From NCBI RefSeq assembly GCF_964204865.1, contig NC_135254.1, positions 19,039,001 to 19,103,000 on the forward strand: a DNA stretch of 64,000 bases, written 5' to 3'. A model generated the notes under the pieces. It saw only the letters and a program-made list of their open reading frames with translations. It ran no database searches and had not been told where the DNA came from. This document shows positions 1 through 12,800 of the stretch, one piece after another; within the stretch, counting starts at the first letter, position 1, and every line of letters starts with the position of its first letter. The translations under genes and the position numbers were made by a program. This DNA comes from Styela clava. Its lineage: Eukaryota; Chordata; Ascidiacea; Stolidobranchia; Styelidae.

Positions 1-1130
1 CTTACTCGATTTCGGGTGATCATCTGCGCGTTTTGGACGACCATCCACATACTTTGGTGAGCCTTATTACGCCAATGTGACGTCGAAATGACGTAATTTT
101 TCGGTGACGTAGTCAGGTGGCGGTTAGGATTGGCATATGCAAAAATTGTTGAGCCAGGCCAACTAGAAGTGCATGTGGTACCAAACTATACTAGACCCCA
201 TAGACTATATAATGGCATCTGGGTAATGCAGTAATGAGGTACAGAAGATACACTTAACGGTTTGCAGACTGTTCGGCCCAGACCTCTCATTGGCCTATAA
301 ATCCACATGTTCAGATGTTTCAAATAGATTGTTTATCTTGAAAACTCCATAATACACACAAATCTGCAAATGGAGAAATCTTGGAGAGCGACAGCCTTTA
401 AAACAGTTTGAAACAAAGTTTGACAAAAATATCAAATAGTCTACAACCAAATTCTGAAATTGCAAATGAATGAAATTCTTCAATCCAAATACAGAAGTAC
501 TATTCTGCTATTTGATCAATCAATCAATCATTTTATTTCGGCTCTCTGACTAAAACGGAACAATACAAAAAAGTAAACAGACAACAAATACAGAAATACA
601 GAGCAATACAAAAAAGTAAACAGACAACAAATACAGAGATACCTGGAAGGCGAGCATAACTTAAAATAAAGTTAAAAAACGTACAAGTACGTGCCCACCC
701 ACCAAAAAATAAAATATGGACACGATTCAAAATCGGGCAGTGCTTATAACCCAATTTAAAATGATAAAAGCCAAATAATTGCTTGAATCAGTGGATAATT
801 TACATGGAGTAAATATAAGTGTTGCGCTTGAAATAAGACAGCAAAATTCAGGTAGATAAAATTAAATGTAATAGAATCCCAACGACCTCCTCCGTCTCTG
901 ATAGATGTTTCAAATGTTCGTATACGATTATGGTAGCTGAGAAATCGCCAGGATTAGCCTTGCAGTAAATATATATAAATAAAGCTGATCTCGAATTCTG
1001 TATATTTCGGGTCTGAGATTCCTATATAGCATAGAAATATACAAGTCAAAATCTATGGGAGACATCGCTCGCTGTCAGAAATGCAAAAAATTACCAAAAA
1101 CCTATCAAATGTGCAAGACAGATAAATAAA
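1..1130. other. non-genic stretch with small repeats
   Basis: I see no supportable gene. The stretch holds a (TCAA)n-like tract near 520-532, which looks like the reverse complement of a retroposon tail with TTGA repeats. It also holds a 43-bp direct repeat at about 561-640. The first 200 bases share a diverged motif with about 17200-17360. The short open frames here overlap these repeats and show no recognisable domain. Confidence 0.6.
561..640. repeat. two-unit 43-bp direct tandem repeat
   Basis: The unit beginning caatacaaaaaagtaaacag at 561 recurs at 604 almost unchanged. It lies just inside a tract of TCAA repeats and is probably part of a short interspersed element inserted in reverse. 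Confidence 0.8.
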
Positions 1131-1132
1131 TA

Positions 1133-3024
1133 CCGTAAAACCGGCTAACTTCGGATGCCTTGTAACTTCGGATGAAATTTTCAATCATTCATATCTCAAC
1201 TAAATTTCGTCGTATTGCGCTTCTGTCGGTTTCTATAGTAAGGCCTTACATATCTGAATCTGCCGTAGCCTCCAATCGCTCGATTTGATTTTTTATCATT
1301 CAAAAAATCATATTTTACCAAAAAAATGACACCGTTTTTTCGAGCGGCTCAAATCGTGACTTCTACAGACGCTACCCTCGTCAAATCACCACCAAGCGCT
1401 AGAGAGCGTACACAATGTATACAAAAAAATACAGTGATCACAAGGTGTCGTACGAGATTCGAGTAAAATCGATTATTTTGATTTAAAAATTACATCAAAA
1501 TATCGACGTTTTGATGATTACGTACAGCGTGACGTCAACGACGCAAATCCCGTTCTCTCTCTTCGTAGCCGACGTCACTTTGCGTAGCTCGTGCGTTACT
1601 CGCTGCGACATTTGAACGCCAGACATCGCGGCGCCCAGTTTTGTGAAATTTAAAAATTATGCTTATCCATGATCCTAGTCACTAAATCCTACAAAAACAT
1701 CACTATCGTCTCAGTCATATGTTGTTTATTTAAAAATATGGGTATGCATACGCTTAATGCATATGAAATTTGTCGATTTTTGTTTTTGCATACTTCCTCC
1801 GACACCGATAGATACCGTAGCAATTAGTAATACGTTAGGCCTGAAACCTGTATCTATACGATCATAATGATTAGATATGTCTGTTTACGATCGGCAGATG
1901 ATAATAATATCTTTAACAGGTGAGCGTAGAACTCTACATACATGCACACAGCAGGAGGTTGGACCACATACAGGTGAGGCGCAAAATGAAAAAAAGTGGC
2001 AAAGTTTCTTTTTGCCGTTTTTATCCGTTTATTGTCATTTGACTTTATTAAGTGAAACGAAAGCGAGGATCGAAAGTCACACCGGGCAGGAACCTCTGCC
2101 GAGCCGATCAACGGGGAGCTCTGAGAAAATCAGAAAATATGAAAAGTGATAATCAAGACGAAACCTGCTCTGCTTGTGGATTATGGAATGATCCAAATGG
2201 AAGTACGGAAATTGAGGATGAATGGGTCGGTTGCGAAAGCTGCAGCGAAACACATTGGTTCCACAAGAACTGTTGCAAAGACCCGTCTAACCCATGTGGA
2301 AATGATTACAATTCTTGATTTTGCCAGCGTTTCCTTCAATTCATCTGTTTATTTTTAACTGTCGAATTTTTGTTCATACCTTACTTGTTCCATATTGCTT
2401 TTTGATTTCAATTTTTACTTTTGCCAGTGTTTCATTCGATTCATCCGTTTATTTTTAATTGTCTAATTTTTTGTTCATTCTTTACTTGTTCCATATTGCA
2501 TTTCAATTTCAACCTACACCAGTGTTAGGTACTTTCAATTCTTCCGTTTTTTTTTTTTTTGTTAATCCTTTTCTTGCATTGAAAATAAACGATCATAAAA
2601 GAACGAACTAGCATTTTGCAATAAATTAGGAGTAGTTAAATAGTTAAGCTTCGCGAAGCGGCAAGAGTAACGTCACGTAGTAACGTCACGTACAAACGTC
2701 AGTATTCAACACGCAAGACAGGTCGTGGCGGCGTAAGGTCTATTCAGCGACGTTGTCACGCGTCATTGCTTACGCAGACATTTCTCTCTCACGACGAGTT
2801 GACGCAAAGAGAAAAGTGGCCATCCGAAGTTAGATAATTTTAGAATAGACGAATAAAGACAATAATTTCAATGAAAAAAGGCTTTGATGGATATGGAACC
2901 GACTTTATCAAGACGAGAATAGCCACAATGTATTATATTCCAAATTTGGCTTCAGTTGAACAACATGCGGCGGAGATATTGTTCAAAATATAGTGAAATC
3001 ATCCGAAGTTAGCCGGTTTTACGG
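1133..3024. mobile_element. 1.9 kb DNA transposon with perfect 25-bp terminal inverted repeats and TA target duplication
   Basis: Bases 1133-1157 (beginning ccgtaaaaccggctaacttc) are the exact reverse complement of 3000-3024. The element is bounded by TA at 1131-1132 and 3025-3026, as in the Tc1/mariner/pogo superfamily. The terminal motif taacttcggatg recurs just inside the left end (1162) and, inverted, at about 2822, so the ends are compound. Subterminal zones at 1500-1640 and 2640-2820 are rich in gacgtca/acgtca motifs. The interior keeps a small PHD-finger-like coding remnant and no complete transposase, so this is a deletion derivative. The family assignment is inferred from the TA duplication and the PHD remnant; the ends are seen directly. 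Confidence 0.88.
2140..2318 (+). pseudogene. PHD-finger-like fragment inside the TIR element
   Basis: The frame ending at 2318 encodes a peptide with CSAC, then GCESC, then HWFHKNC. This is the spacing of the first six to seven ligands of a PHD-type (Cys4-His-Cys3) zinc finger; the last C-x2-C pair is not complete before the stop. PHD-like fingers are known at the C-terminus of many pogo/Tigger-like transposases and related DNA-transposon proteins. I therefore read it as the last exon of a transposase whose DDE core has been deleted. It could also be a captured host exon. No upstream exon is visible. Confidence 0.6.
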
Positions 3025-4369
3025 TACATGGTTGAAAAGCAGCATGAAGTTTTGAATAATGGGAATAAAAATAGAGTGACAATAGCTGTGAATACAAATA
3101 CCTAACAATGCGTGCCAATGTCAGATAATATATTTACAGTCAACAGATCAAAGTCAACCGTGCCTTATACTCAATAGCTGTATAAAAATACAGACTACGT
3201 CCCAATAGTGTAATCTAACAAATTCACTAGCTCTAGAGCAGTAGAGCAATCGCACATTCGCACCAACCGTTGTACTGTCCGACTGTAAAGAAGCCCTGCC
3301 GGAGAAACAGAAGCAAAGTCAAACTCGCGCCGATCGGAAAAACCAAAGTGACAACTCGCATGGAGCGCTGCAGATAGTGAGAGAGAATATTTCACTTGTC
3401 AAACCAATGACATTAAACAACATGATGCGCAACTCCGGCATTTTTGTCCGAAGATCGTATTCGATAGCACGCTCCAATGCACATACTTGACGAGACGAAA
3501 ACGAGCGGATGTGTGCTGCTTTCAAGGCGTAGCACGAATGGTGTTCGTGCCTGCTTTGACAGTTGTTGTCGATTTTAATGATATTTTGGAAAGTTAAGGT
3601 AAAAAAAATCGGAAAAAGGTAAGGTAAATACTATTATTGTATATCACACCCGGTCATCGCACTGTTAAGTACATGTGGGAAAGCCAGCCTTTGTCAAATA
3701 CTACGAAGTTATTAATTCAGTACGGTACGTAGTTGCCCATTTGCCGGAATTATATACCAAATTCAGTAAAATATTTTTTACATAAAACATGAGATATTGG
3801 ATTTATTAGCTTTTCCATTCTAAATCATATAGACTGCTTTATTTATTCTTAACGAAAATTAATAAATCTCCTCTGTTTCTTCAGATGTGAAAGTTGTGGA
3901 CAAACCTGTCTAAGCATTGTGAGACTCCTGCAGCACCTTTTTATTCACAGGACAACTGTAGCAGAAGGGGAGATATCAGAAGTCTGGCGACATATCAGTG
4001 ACAGTGTGATTCCAAGAAATATAATTAGAGTACTCTGCAATAGAAAAACAACCTATGGAGACATGCAAAGACATTTGACCCTCCGGTAGAGTTGTGTATG
4101 GCCCCCACATCCTGCAGGGCTTGAGGAAAATAACTAAAAATTCAAAAGCGTAAAATTGCATACTCGGTCTTATTTGTAAAAAGGCACAAAACACGCCAGA
4201 CATACTTAAAACAGCTTTGGAAAATGAGGATTACGGGTAACTCACTGCACCTGTGTTATATTTGGTTCATCAACTTTTGGTAGTACTATAGAAGAAATTC
4301 CGGAAGGGGTATAATCATCATTCATGATAAAATACTATCATATATTTTTTGCACAACTTCAATCTAGAC
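3025..4369. other. non-genic stretch with one arm of a distant inverted repeat
   Basis: No gene is supported. Bases about 3400-3500 are similar, in reverse orientation, to about 6730-6830. The open frames on the minus strand here overlap that repeat and carry no recognisable domain. Confidence 0.55.
3400..3500. repeat. left arm of a 3.2-kb-spaced inverted repeat
   Basis: The stretch from ccaatgacattaaacaacat to cgctccaatgcacatact matches the reverse complement of 6730-6830 with scattered substitutions. Both arms sit in locally GC-richer sequence. They may be the ends of a larger unrecognised element that encloses the hAT copy at 4370-5556. Confidence 0.7.
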
Positions 4370-5556
4370 CAGGGATCTCAAACTCGCGGCCCCAGAGAAC
4401 TTCCAGTGCGGCCCTCGAACGCTTAACAATAATTGTAATAGTATTTTGGAAGTTTTTTTTTGTCTAAATGTAATAGATTTTTCAAACCTTTTAAAGTGAA
4501 ATTGATTATTCACACAGAATACAATTTACTGAAAGAAGTTTTGGAATAATAATTTTTTTTGTCCACATTTTGACCCAATTAAGAATACACATCAAGCTTG
4601 CAAAAGAATACTTGAATAAAACACTTGAGTGATTAAATTAAACGCAAAGTACATGAAGGAGGTGGCATTTTCGAAGAAAATGGGAGTTGTAACATTTCTG
4701 CTTTTCACAAAATTCTGAAGCACATTGTTTAATTTGTCATATTTCCATCAATACAATGAAAAAACACAATAAGCTCAGCAGTCAATATGACAAATTCGAA
4801 GACCAACTTCGGACAGAAAATTTCCATGTGTTTGTATATTAATATAATTATACAACGACTTAGTTACTAAAAATCAATATCAATAATAATTCAAGCGATC
4901 CTATACCACGCAATGTGGTGCGAAATGTCTTCTCAAAAAAATCTGTCATTTGTTTTTTTTACTGATCTATACATGAAATGATAAAAGTAACTTTTTTGCA
5001 TTACTGGAGTTAATTAAACATTCGCAAAGATCCAGATTAACCCATGATCATGTGGCCTCGTTAGTTAGAGTCGGTACTATAAAATCATTACAGCCTGGCC
5101 TTAGTATGCTGGTGACACAAAAAAGATGCCAAACGTCAGGACAAATGTAATTATTAAAACATTGAGTTTATACTGTAGTATTTTTGTTAATTTTAGGTTC
5201 ATATATTTAGATTAAGTTATTTTTAGTGTATGTATTATTCTTTCCTTATTCAAAGCTTGTTCAAAAATGATTTTGATGGTTGTACATAGAATTTTATAAT
5301 TTTTTATAATAAATACAGTAACTTGCAAATGTTGCAATAATAGTGGAATGCAAATATTAATATGTAATTGCATTTGAAATTGAAGAAAATTTTAAAACTT
5401 AATCCAACTGTTTAGTTGCATCACAATATATGTCACAAACTAAAACTATCTTAAAAATATCTTTTAAGTATACATTATCAAAAACTGTTTGCGGCTCTTT
5501 TTACAATTTCCGAAATGCAATGCGGCTCTCGAAAACCCATAAGTTTGAGACCACTG
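4370..5556. mobile_element. non-autonomous hAT element, 1.19 kb
   Basis: The left end cagggatctcaaactcgcgg and right end taagtttgagaccactg are imperfect inverted repeats of the common hAT type with subterminal gcggccc/gcggctc motifs. Flanking 8-mers atctagac (4362-4369) and atctattc (5557-5564) agree at 6 of 8 positions, as expected for an aged 8-bp target duplication. No transposase reading frame is visible. Confidence 0.8.
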
Positions 5557-6729
5557 ATCTATTCCAGACGATTCAAGAATTGCTTTGGGAAATAATATCA
5601 CTTCAATTATTTTGAAATAATCTCGCTATATTGAATACAAAATCGTTGCTATCATAAAGGTAAACCAATTCAGCCACTCGAAATATATTGGCCTTCACAA
5701 AGCAATGGAGGCAAAATTGAGAGTTCATGAGCTATGAACATTTGTTCTTTTCTTTGTCTTGAACTTTTCATACTCCACAGCCCCTATTAATTTTTTTTAA
5801 TTTTAATTACCATGTGATGGTCATACATATCTTTAACTTGTATTTTATGTCATGATGTATTATCTCAATGTGCCAAACTATTAATTAGTGTGCATATTTT
5901 GCTTCCAGATGACATAAATGTATTGTCTTGTTTATTACCTCAGCTTGGAGTATTGACAAGAAAAAGGTGCCAGTAAATTAGATAAAAAATTTTTAACTCT
6001 TTGTTATAATCAGAATTCACAATCAATAGGAATTATAAACAGCCAACAATCAATGAGAATTATATGCGAAATCCCTCAGAATAAATTTGTCTAAAATCGG
6101 AGGAAGGCAAAAAATATAGGTAGTTTCCATCCACACAAGCATTTCAAGAAGACTTGCTCGAGCCAAACTAAATGAGCATCGTCAGGTGGTCGGTAAGGCT
6201 GCAAGTTGAATTCAGCCCTGCAACCTCCCGCATAGAAGATAATATTAATTAGTGGGCTATGAGCTAAATTCCTGAATTTAAACAAACCTATCTACGATGC
6301 ATTATGTACCAGCAATGTTACCTACGATTAACTGAATATGTAATATGTCTAATCAATTCACCTACAAAAGCAAGTTCGATAGGTGCAAACTTGGAATTGT
6401 ATGGAATTGTATCACAGCACAGTTTTGTATGACACCCCTCTTTAAATGAAATTTCAATGATTAAGCGCAAACATTAAAATTACTAACTTTGAACTTTGTC
6501 ATTATCTGCAAAATGTTCCACACAAATCTTTCCGCTATCGCGTCTGTAATATTCTCTGATAAAAAAAAACTTTCTGATTTGATTCCAACTTTCCAAGTGA
6601 GCAAAAGTTCTTAGATATAGAGATTATTTTGTTTTGTTACAGGCGCAAAAAGGCAGGTACTACACGTAAAAAAGACACCGAGTAGCAAAAGCGAGCGGAA
6701 AACGGACGCGAAAGGCGACGAGAAATATG

Positions 6730-6830
6730 TGCATTGGAGCGTATCATGAAATACAATCTTCCGCCTGTAGTCTTATGGAGTGACGTCAGAGTTGCCTATC
6801 ATCTTGTTTAATGTCATTGGTCAAACCAAG
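6730..6830. repeat. right arm of the inverted repeat
   Basis: This is the reverse-complement partner of 3400-3500; the shared block runs from gtgcattggagcgt to tttaatgtcattggt. Confidence 0.7.
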
Positions 6831-7853
6831 AAAACACAACTTATACACAATAATATATAAATAAATGATTTTGGTATACAGTATGACTATTTTATGTATT
6901 TATTGCGTTATTTTTGTTTTGCTTATGTTTATTTGTTGTGTTGTTTTTATATGGACCACAGCGGTCTGAAGTAATAAACGAATTGAATATCCCATGGATG
7001 GCAAACCATTCTAACATTCAAGGTGTAAAGTCAAAGCTGGCAATATTACATCGTTTGTGATATAACAATACCAGATCGGTCAGTTAATCGCAATTCGCAA
7101 CTCGTCTTGTTGAAGCGAGTTCGCTTCGAAGCAGGGCTGCGAATTTAGATGTTTTATATCTTTACTTAGAATCTAGATAGTTTCGTACGAGGTGTAAAAT
7201 TTGAAGTCTAGATATTTTTTCGGCGTGCTAGATATTATTATTTAGAATTAAATGTAAGGTTGATAAATCTTAGTCATATGGATGTTTCCCCAGCATCCAT
7301 TTCCTTGTTTACTTCTGTAACAACGACTAATCAGCTATACGTAAACAGTGACGTAACCATTTAAATTGGAGCGGCCGCTCAGATACTTTGTCCGCTCCGA
7401 CAGGTATTCAAGCATGGTTTCAAACATTGCCTCGTTTTCGTGGTGTTGCGTGTTATTCGCCAGTTTTCGGTTGTGTTTCCAACAAGTAAAAACAATCATA
7501 CAATATTAAAAAAGGAGGAAAAGGTGCAACAGCTAGTTCTCATTGCTGCATACATTGATTAAATATATATGACCCACAGTCTCATCTTTTATAATAAAAA
7601 TTAGACCCATCCATCATAAAAGGTTTGCCATCCCTGGTATAAAGTATGTCGCTCTAAGGTGCAGGGAGTAAACTACAACCAGAGTTACGCGCGTTGGGAC
7701 GTTTTCGCAGGTCGTATGTATATTAGAATATGTGCCGATTTGCTCGGGGCTACGTAAAACGCAAATAGAATAAAGAGTAGTGCAAATTTGCGAAACTGAC
7801 CGCGCCATCTGTTCATGCAGCGAGACGACGCAAAAAAAACACAGCCGGTTGAT

Positions 7854-7886
7854 ACCAAAGTGACTATAATCAGTAGTCACTTTGGT
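7854..7886. repeat. perfect 13-bp hairpin
   Basis: Arms accaaagtgacta and tagtcactttggt are separated by a 7-base loop. No gene context explains it, and it may be a remnant of a palindromic MITE. Confidence 0.85.
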
Positions 7887-8297
7887 TGATACGTCGGGGT
7901 GCTTAACCAAAGAATACTGAAACCAGGAACTACGGGTACATGGCCGAGCGGATTATATAAACAACACTCATACGCTCACTCAAATTACAAAAAGAAGACT
8001 TTCAAGAGTAAATAATTAAATTAGCGTGTAGTGGTGTCAGCATATAATTACTGGAAGAAAGTGTTTTGCTCACAGTCGCAGGTATCACAAGGATAACTAT
8101 AAAATACAAGTATTATGACCAGTTTATTAATGCAGTAATGAGACAGATATTGCGCGGCAGCACTGATCCAATGAGATGCTATACCGTACTGTATTTCAGC
8201 GTATCTTTTAGCCTTGAAATTTGCATTTTTTACTGGTATGAGGAAATAAACAAAGATGCGTATTTTACCATTTAATACTATAGTTATCTGTTTATAT

Positions 8298-8631
8298 CAG
8301 GGGCGGGCAAGGTTTTTGACCAGGGGCCGAAAATGTTGCCCACCTAGTCTGGCGGGCCATGTAAGTGTGATGTAAAATTTTGTATTTTACTGTATTTGTA
8401 TTTTTGTCTGTATTTTATGAACAATATTTGCAGTTTTACAAAGCAAAGGTGGAAAACAATATGCCTAGTGCGAAAACTAAATTTAACCGCTAATCTAAGC
8501 AATTTCCTTGAGCTATTTTAGATAAAACATCAAAATCTTGTTTCAGTTTGGTTGAGGTAGCATCAGGCGGGCCATATTGAATTACCCAACGGGTCGGATT
8601 TGGCCCGCGGGCAGTAATTTGCCCATGTCTG
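8298..8631. mobile_element. non-autonomous hAT element, 334 bp
   Basis: The left end caggggcgggcaaggttt and the right end (reverse complement cagacatgggcaaattac) are imperfect terminal inverted repeats. Subterminal sequence is rich in ggcgggcc/ggcccgcg. Flanking gtttatat (8290-8297) and gtttctac (8632-8639) match at 6 of 8 positions. There is no coding capacity. Confidence 0.82.
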
Positions 8632-9625
8632 GTTTCTACCAACGCTCCATTCTATTATGGGTTAGAGTTAAATAACGATTGAGTTTAAAAGTCTCTCTGT
8701 GAACGGACGCTCAGATCATAGTATCCTAAATTTCACGCCAGAAGGTATTGGATTACAGGATGTTACTGAATTCAAGTGCCAATGTCAAATATCAATATGG
8801 CAGCGAAAACAAAGATCTTTTTAAGAAAGAGGCAGGCAATTTTTTTACGTTTGTACCCATCACCGTATAGGATTTGTCAGTTATTTAAATCAGGAAACGG
8901 CTGGCAAAGTCGACATAATTAATGTTTGTATTCAAATTAACACTATTCTTATTATGTGTCGTGTTAATCTCTCGCAATCGCAATACAGACGGCAGCCAAA
9001 TTAGCGTCTCTTCAGTTGCAACTGACAGTCTAATTCTGAAAATACATTCCTCGCAATAAGCTACTTCTTGACAGCGACGCCAGTACACGGCATTATATCA
9101 TAATAATTAAAAACATCTCCGGGCGTCTGGAGAGAGCTATTGTCCCGCAACCCTTTCCATGCTTCGCAAACAAACTCTTCGATGAGCGCATTAAAAAATC
9201 AGGTCACTCCAAAGTCCAGGTGAATTAAACATCAGCCTATTTTGATAGCTGGTTCATAGCTACGCAACTTGAGTACAAATTGGTATATTACAGAAAAGGG
9301 TTTTATTTTGTTTCGATTAGTACCAGTAACAGCGAGGTCTCTCATGAAAATCAAAACTGCAAAGTTTTTGCAATAACTTCCTGTCAGACAACGATGATAA
9401 AACCGTACCTAGCGCAAGTGTAGCATATAGAATCGTAATCAACAGTTTAACACGTCGTACGATTTATTGCCTAATAATATCTGAAGAGAGATATGGTACT
9501 CTATTCAGCAGTAAGTGAGCATTCATATAATAGAACAGTGTGTTGTCTGATTCGAGGGCGATAACGCAGTGGGTTGTAATAAACTAGCTTAAAATAAATA
9601 TAAAGTAGTGATTGGTAGAATCAAT
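8632..9625. other. gene-free stretch upstream of SLC46 gene 1
   Basis: I see no exon with flanking splice signals and no recognisable repeat. It probably includes upstream regulatory sequence of the transporter starting at 9888. Confidence 0.45.
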
Positions 9626-9819
9626 GGATCTTTTGTACAAAGCCCCGCCACTAATTCAAAAATGTGATATTTTTGAAAACCACCCCGTCACATTTTTAAA
9701 TATCAAATTAATAATTATCCAGTTAGGATAATTCCCAGCACAATTTGCATTCATACCCAACTAGATAATTACTAATATTCTTATTTTGAGCGTTGGTGGG
9801 GGCTTTGTACAAAAAATCC
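9626..9819. mobile_element. 194-bp MITE with 8-bp target duplication
   Basis: It is flanked by perfect copies of gaatcaat at 9618-9625 and 9820-9827. The ends are near-complementary: ggatcttttgtacaaagccc, and the reverse of gggctttgtacaaaaaatcc. Inner symmetric motifs taattatccag and agataattacta also pair. The same family occurs at 62094-62270 and 62559-62735, with a partial copy at about 61249-61303. The 8-bp duplication suggests a hAT-type source. It lies only 68 bp before the start codon of SLC46 gene 1. Confidence 0.9.
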
Positions 9820-9887
9820 GAATCAATATGCTACATACCGTTTTCTACTCCTTGTTTCACTTGTAATTTTATTATGATTGATCAAGT

Positions 9888-12800
9888 ATGGGACGTTTCC
9901 CTATAATTGAAACAATTACGTTTTTTGCATCTGCAACATTCTACACTCTACATACAATTGAGAATGAATATATTTATCAGGTGAGAGAATTTTTGTCTCC
10001 GTCGTTGGTTTTGTATAAATGAAACGCGACATAATCTAAATGTTCCTGGTGGAAAAACCGTCAGTAATAGTAAGAGGTATACTGAGACACGACGACCAAA
10101 CGGCCCATACCGTTAAATTTGCTGGTATCATTGGGCCACCTCCGATTGTCGTGTAGTCTAGCCTCACACATTATTATAACGCATTAATTAAATTCATCCT
10201 CGAGTGTTCATGTTTTTTTTGCAGATGGTCTCTGAATCGCACAATTTTACTTCGAATCATTCCGTGAAATATTGCGAAGAAGTTGATAATGTCACACACG
10301 TAAGCGACAATGAACAAGTTATAGCAGACGAAGCTTCCAAGCAAGTGATTTTTCTTCAATGTATTTCAAATTATATCAAGTTTCATGGCCCATGTCGGGC
10401 ACCTCGAATGAATCAACTCAACGTAATCTGCCCTAAACTCGACTGTGTTGTACTAAGTAGCAAATATCTCTGTCAAATTATGACCTAAACCAGTGGTTTT
10501 CAACCGTCGGTCCGCGTCAACCTTCCTGCCGGCCCCCCAAATATATTCCAATATAATTTATCATTTGCAAAATACAGGGTATTGATGGCCTGCCCATTCA
10601 CTTCGTGAGTTTTACCTCCCATTGATGCGTAAACCAAACTTGGTCAGAGGTCCTTCGCCCATTTCAAACCCTGAATGGCTGGATGTTTTGTTTAGCCTAT
10701 GACGTCATAACTGCAAACATCATAGCTCGGTGACACTACCATTAAATTACTGCTGATTATTCATACAACTTACTTATGCGAGAAAAGCTTTTCATCGTTA
10801 TATCTCATCAAGACGAAACAGAGAAACTCTGTGGAAGTCAACGCTATATCTCGCTACGCAGAAACTTCATTAGAACCGTGTTCAACACGTGTAATACCAA
10901 AAAGACAGCAGCCAATTTATCATTAATTGAATTGTCTGATTCTGAATTTCACACTTTCGCCGTAATTACATTCGTTTAAACTATTTTTGTGTGTTTGACA
11001 TTTGGGGTTGATTTTGAGAATTCGCCAGCCCGCAAAATTAGTTTTGAAATTTTACCGGTCCGCAAACTAAAAAAGGTTAAGAATACGTGTTTTGCTAAAT
11101 TGATTAATGTCTCTCACATTGCCATGCTAATGATATGTTGATATCATCTTTCGATGTTGCACTACATTTTTTCAGTACTGAAAATTGCTCATTTCAGGTG
11201 GTCAATGTACACGAAGATAGTTCTGTACACATCCAATGCAATTTCATCTTTAATTATAACAGCTTGGAGCGACAGCATTGGACGGAAACGAGCATTGGTC
11301 TTCCCTCTTTTGGGTTGTTTGCTTAGCTCGACTATGCAAGCATTGATCATATTATTCAGGTTTTAAAATTCATGTTTTTCGACATATGGATTATAATTAG
11401 GCAATTACATCAGCTTTTTTATAGTCATAATTTGTTTATAATATAATCTTTTCTTAAATAGTGTAATAATCCTAAGAAGTGGAGAAGTAGCCTACTGTAT
11501 CTTGTTTATCCAGTATCCACGTTATTTGAATATTCACAGATTGCCGCTGCATTTTGTTGTTATTAACGCCTTATCCTACGGCTTATCTGGTGGTTATTCG
11601 ACTATGATCGACGTTGGTACTGCTTATCTCAGCGATACTGTTCAAACAGAAAAAAGAGGCAGGAGGTGACGGTATTTTCTAAACTTGATTTCTAAATTTA
11701 TGAGTTGATAGATAACAATTCTACTTTGTTATGATGTAAGAATTTATTTTTTACCGCATAGATGACATAATATATTAATATATATATATATATAGTGGTA
11801 ATATTTATTTCCACCGAAACACTGTAAATTGCTGTGGTTTGGCATTTGCATATTTCAGTGACTTCGAAAATCGATGCCCAACGACGAGAAAAGTACAAAA
11901 CACGTTTTACTATATACAGGTATACTATTTTGGAAGTTACATCGTCACTTGGTGGAGGTTTGGCGTTGATGGGAACTGGATACTGGATTAAATATCGCGG
12001 GTTTGTCCCGTCATCCTTCCTTCTTGTCGGTTGTAGCATTGTCGCCCTCATTTTGCTTCCTTTTCTCAAAACAAATAAACCAGGGTCGCATAAGTTGGCC
12101 GCAATCGAGGAAGTCGTCCAATTAAAGTCTGAAAAACTTTCAGTTGTTGGAGATGAAACTGAATGTACAATTACTGAAGAGAAACTTGACAAAAATGAAA
12201 ATTCAAAACAAAAACCGTCGGTTTGGATTCAAATTAAAGAAGTTAAAAGAATATATTCCTCGGATTATAGTAAATGCGATATTTGTGATGATACTACAGT
12301 TAATGGTAAGTCCTGGAACAAAGCTTATAAATTTCGTTGTCCAAATATATCGATATGATACAACATACATCCTTATTTATATATATAGCAAGTACAGTAA
12401 TACATTCGTTTCAATTAGGAGATACGTTAGTGAAGCTAATATGCTCCCAATTTAGTTTTCCATATAATATCTTCATAAAAGTTTGTATTTTCTTTCTTTC
12501 AAGGTAAATCTCTGAGCGAATGCGCACACGGAGGAGGATATAGGGAAGGACGGGTGTGGAGACTGTGGTTTTATTTAATGGCCTTTGTAACTTACATGTT
12601 TGTTATGAATGGAATCGATATTTTTCAAACAATGTATTTTGTCTCCAGCCCTATATGTTTTACTCCTGAACTTGTTGGAGCACAAAACGTGAGTATTTTC
12701 ATCCTAAAACGAGTGTACATTCCAAGAAAGGCATTTTAATATGCAATATCTTGATCACTACAGGGCATAGACGCATGCACCATTATATTCTCTCCTTTCA

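Larger units (their letters stand above)
5557..8297. other. gene-free stretch
   Basis: It contains the right arm of the inverted repeat (about 6730-6830). At about 7131 there is an element-like end (cagggctgcgaatttagatg) related to the sequence at 31713. A 13-bp perfect hairpin lies at 7854-7886. No open frame shows a recognisable domain. Confidence 0.55.

Noticed and set aside
7938-7965. tRNA-like sequence catggccgagcggattatat
   Set aside because: It resembles the 5' part of a leucine or serine tRNA (A box), but no B box or complementary acceptor stem follows.
10204-10488. Plus-strand 94-codon frame starting before exon 2 of gene 1
   Set aside because: Only 10225-10340 is exon. The rest is intron read-through up to the hAT insertion, and the paralogues show the exon ends at the GC donor.
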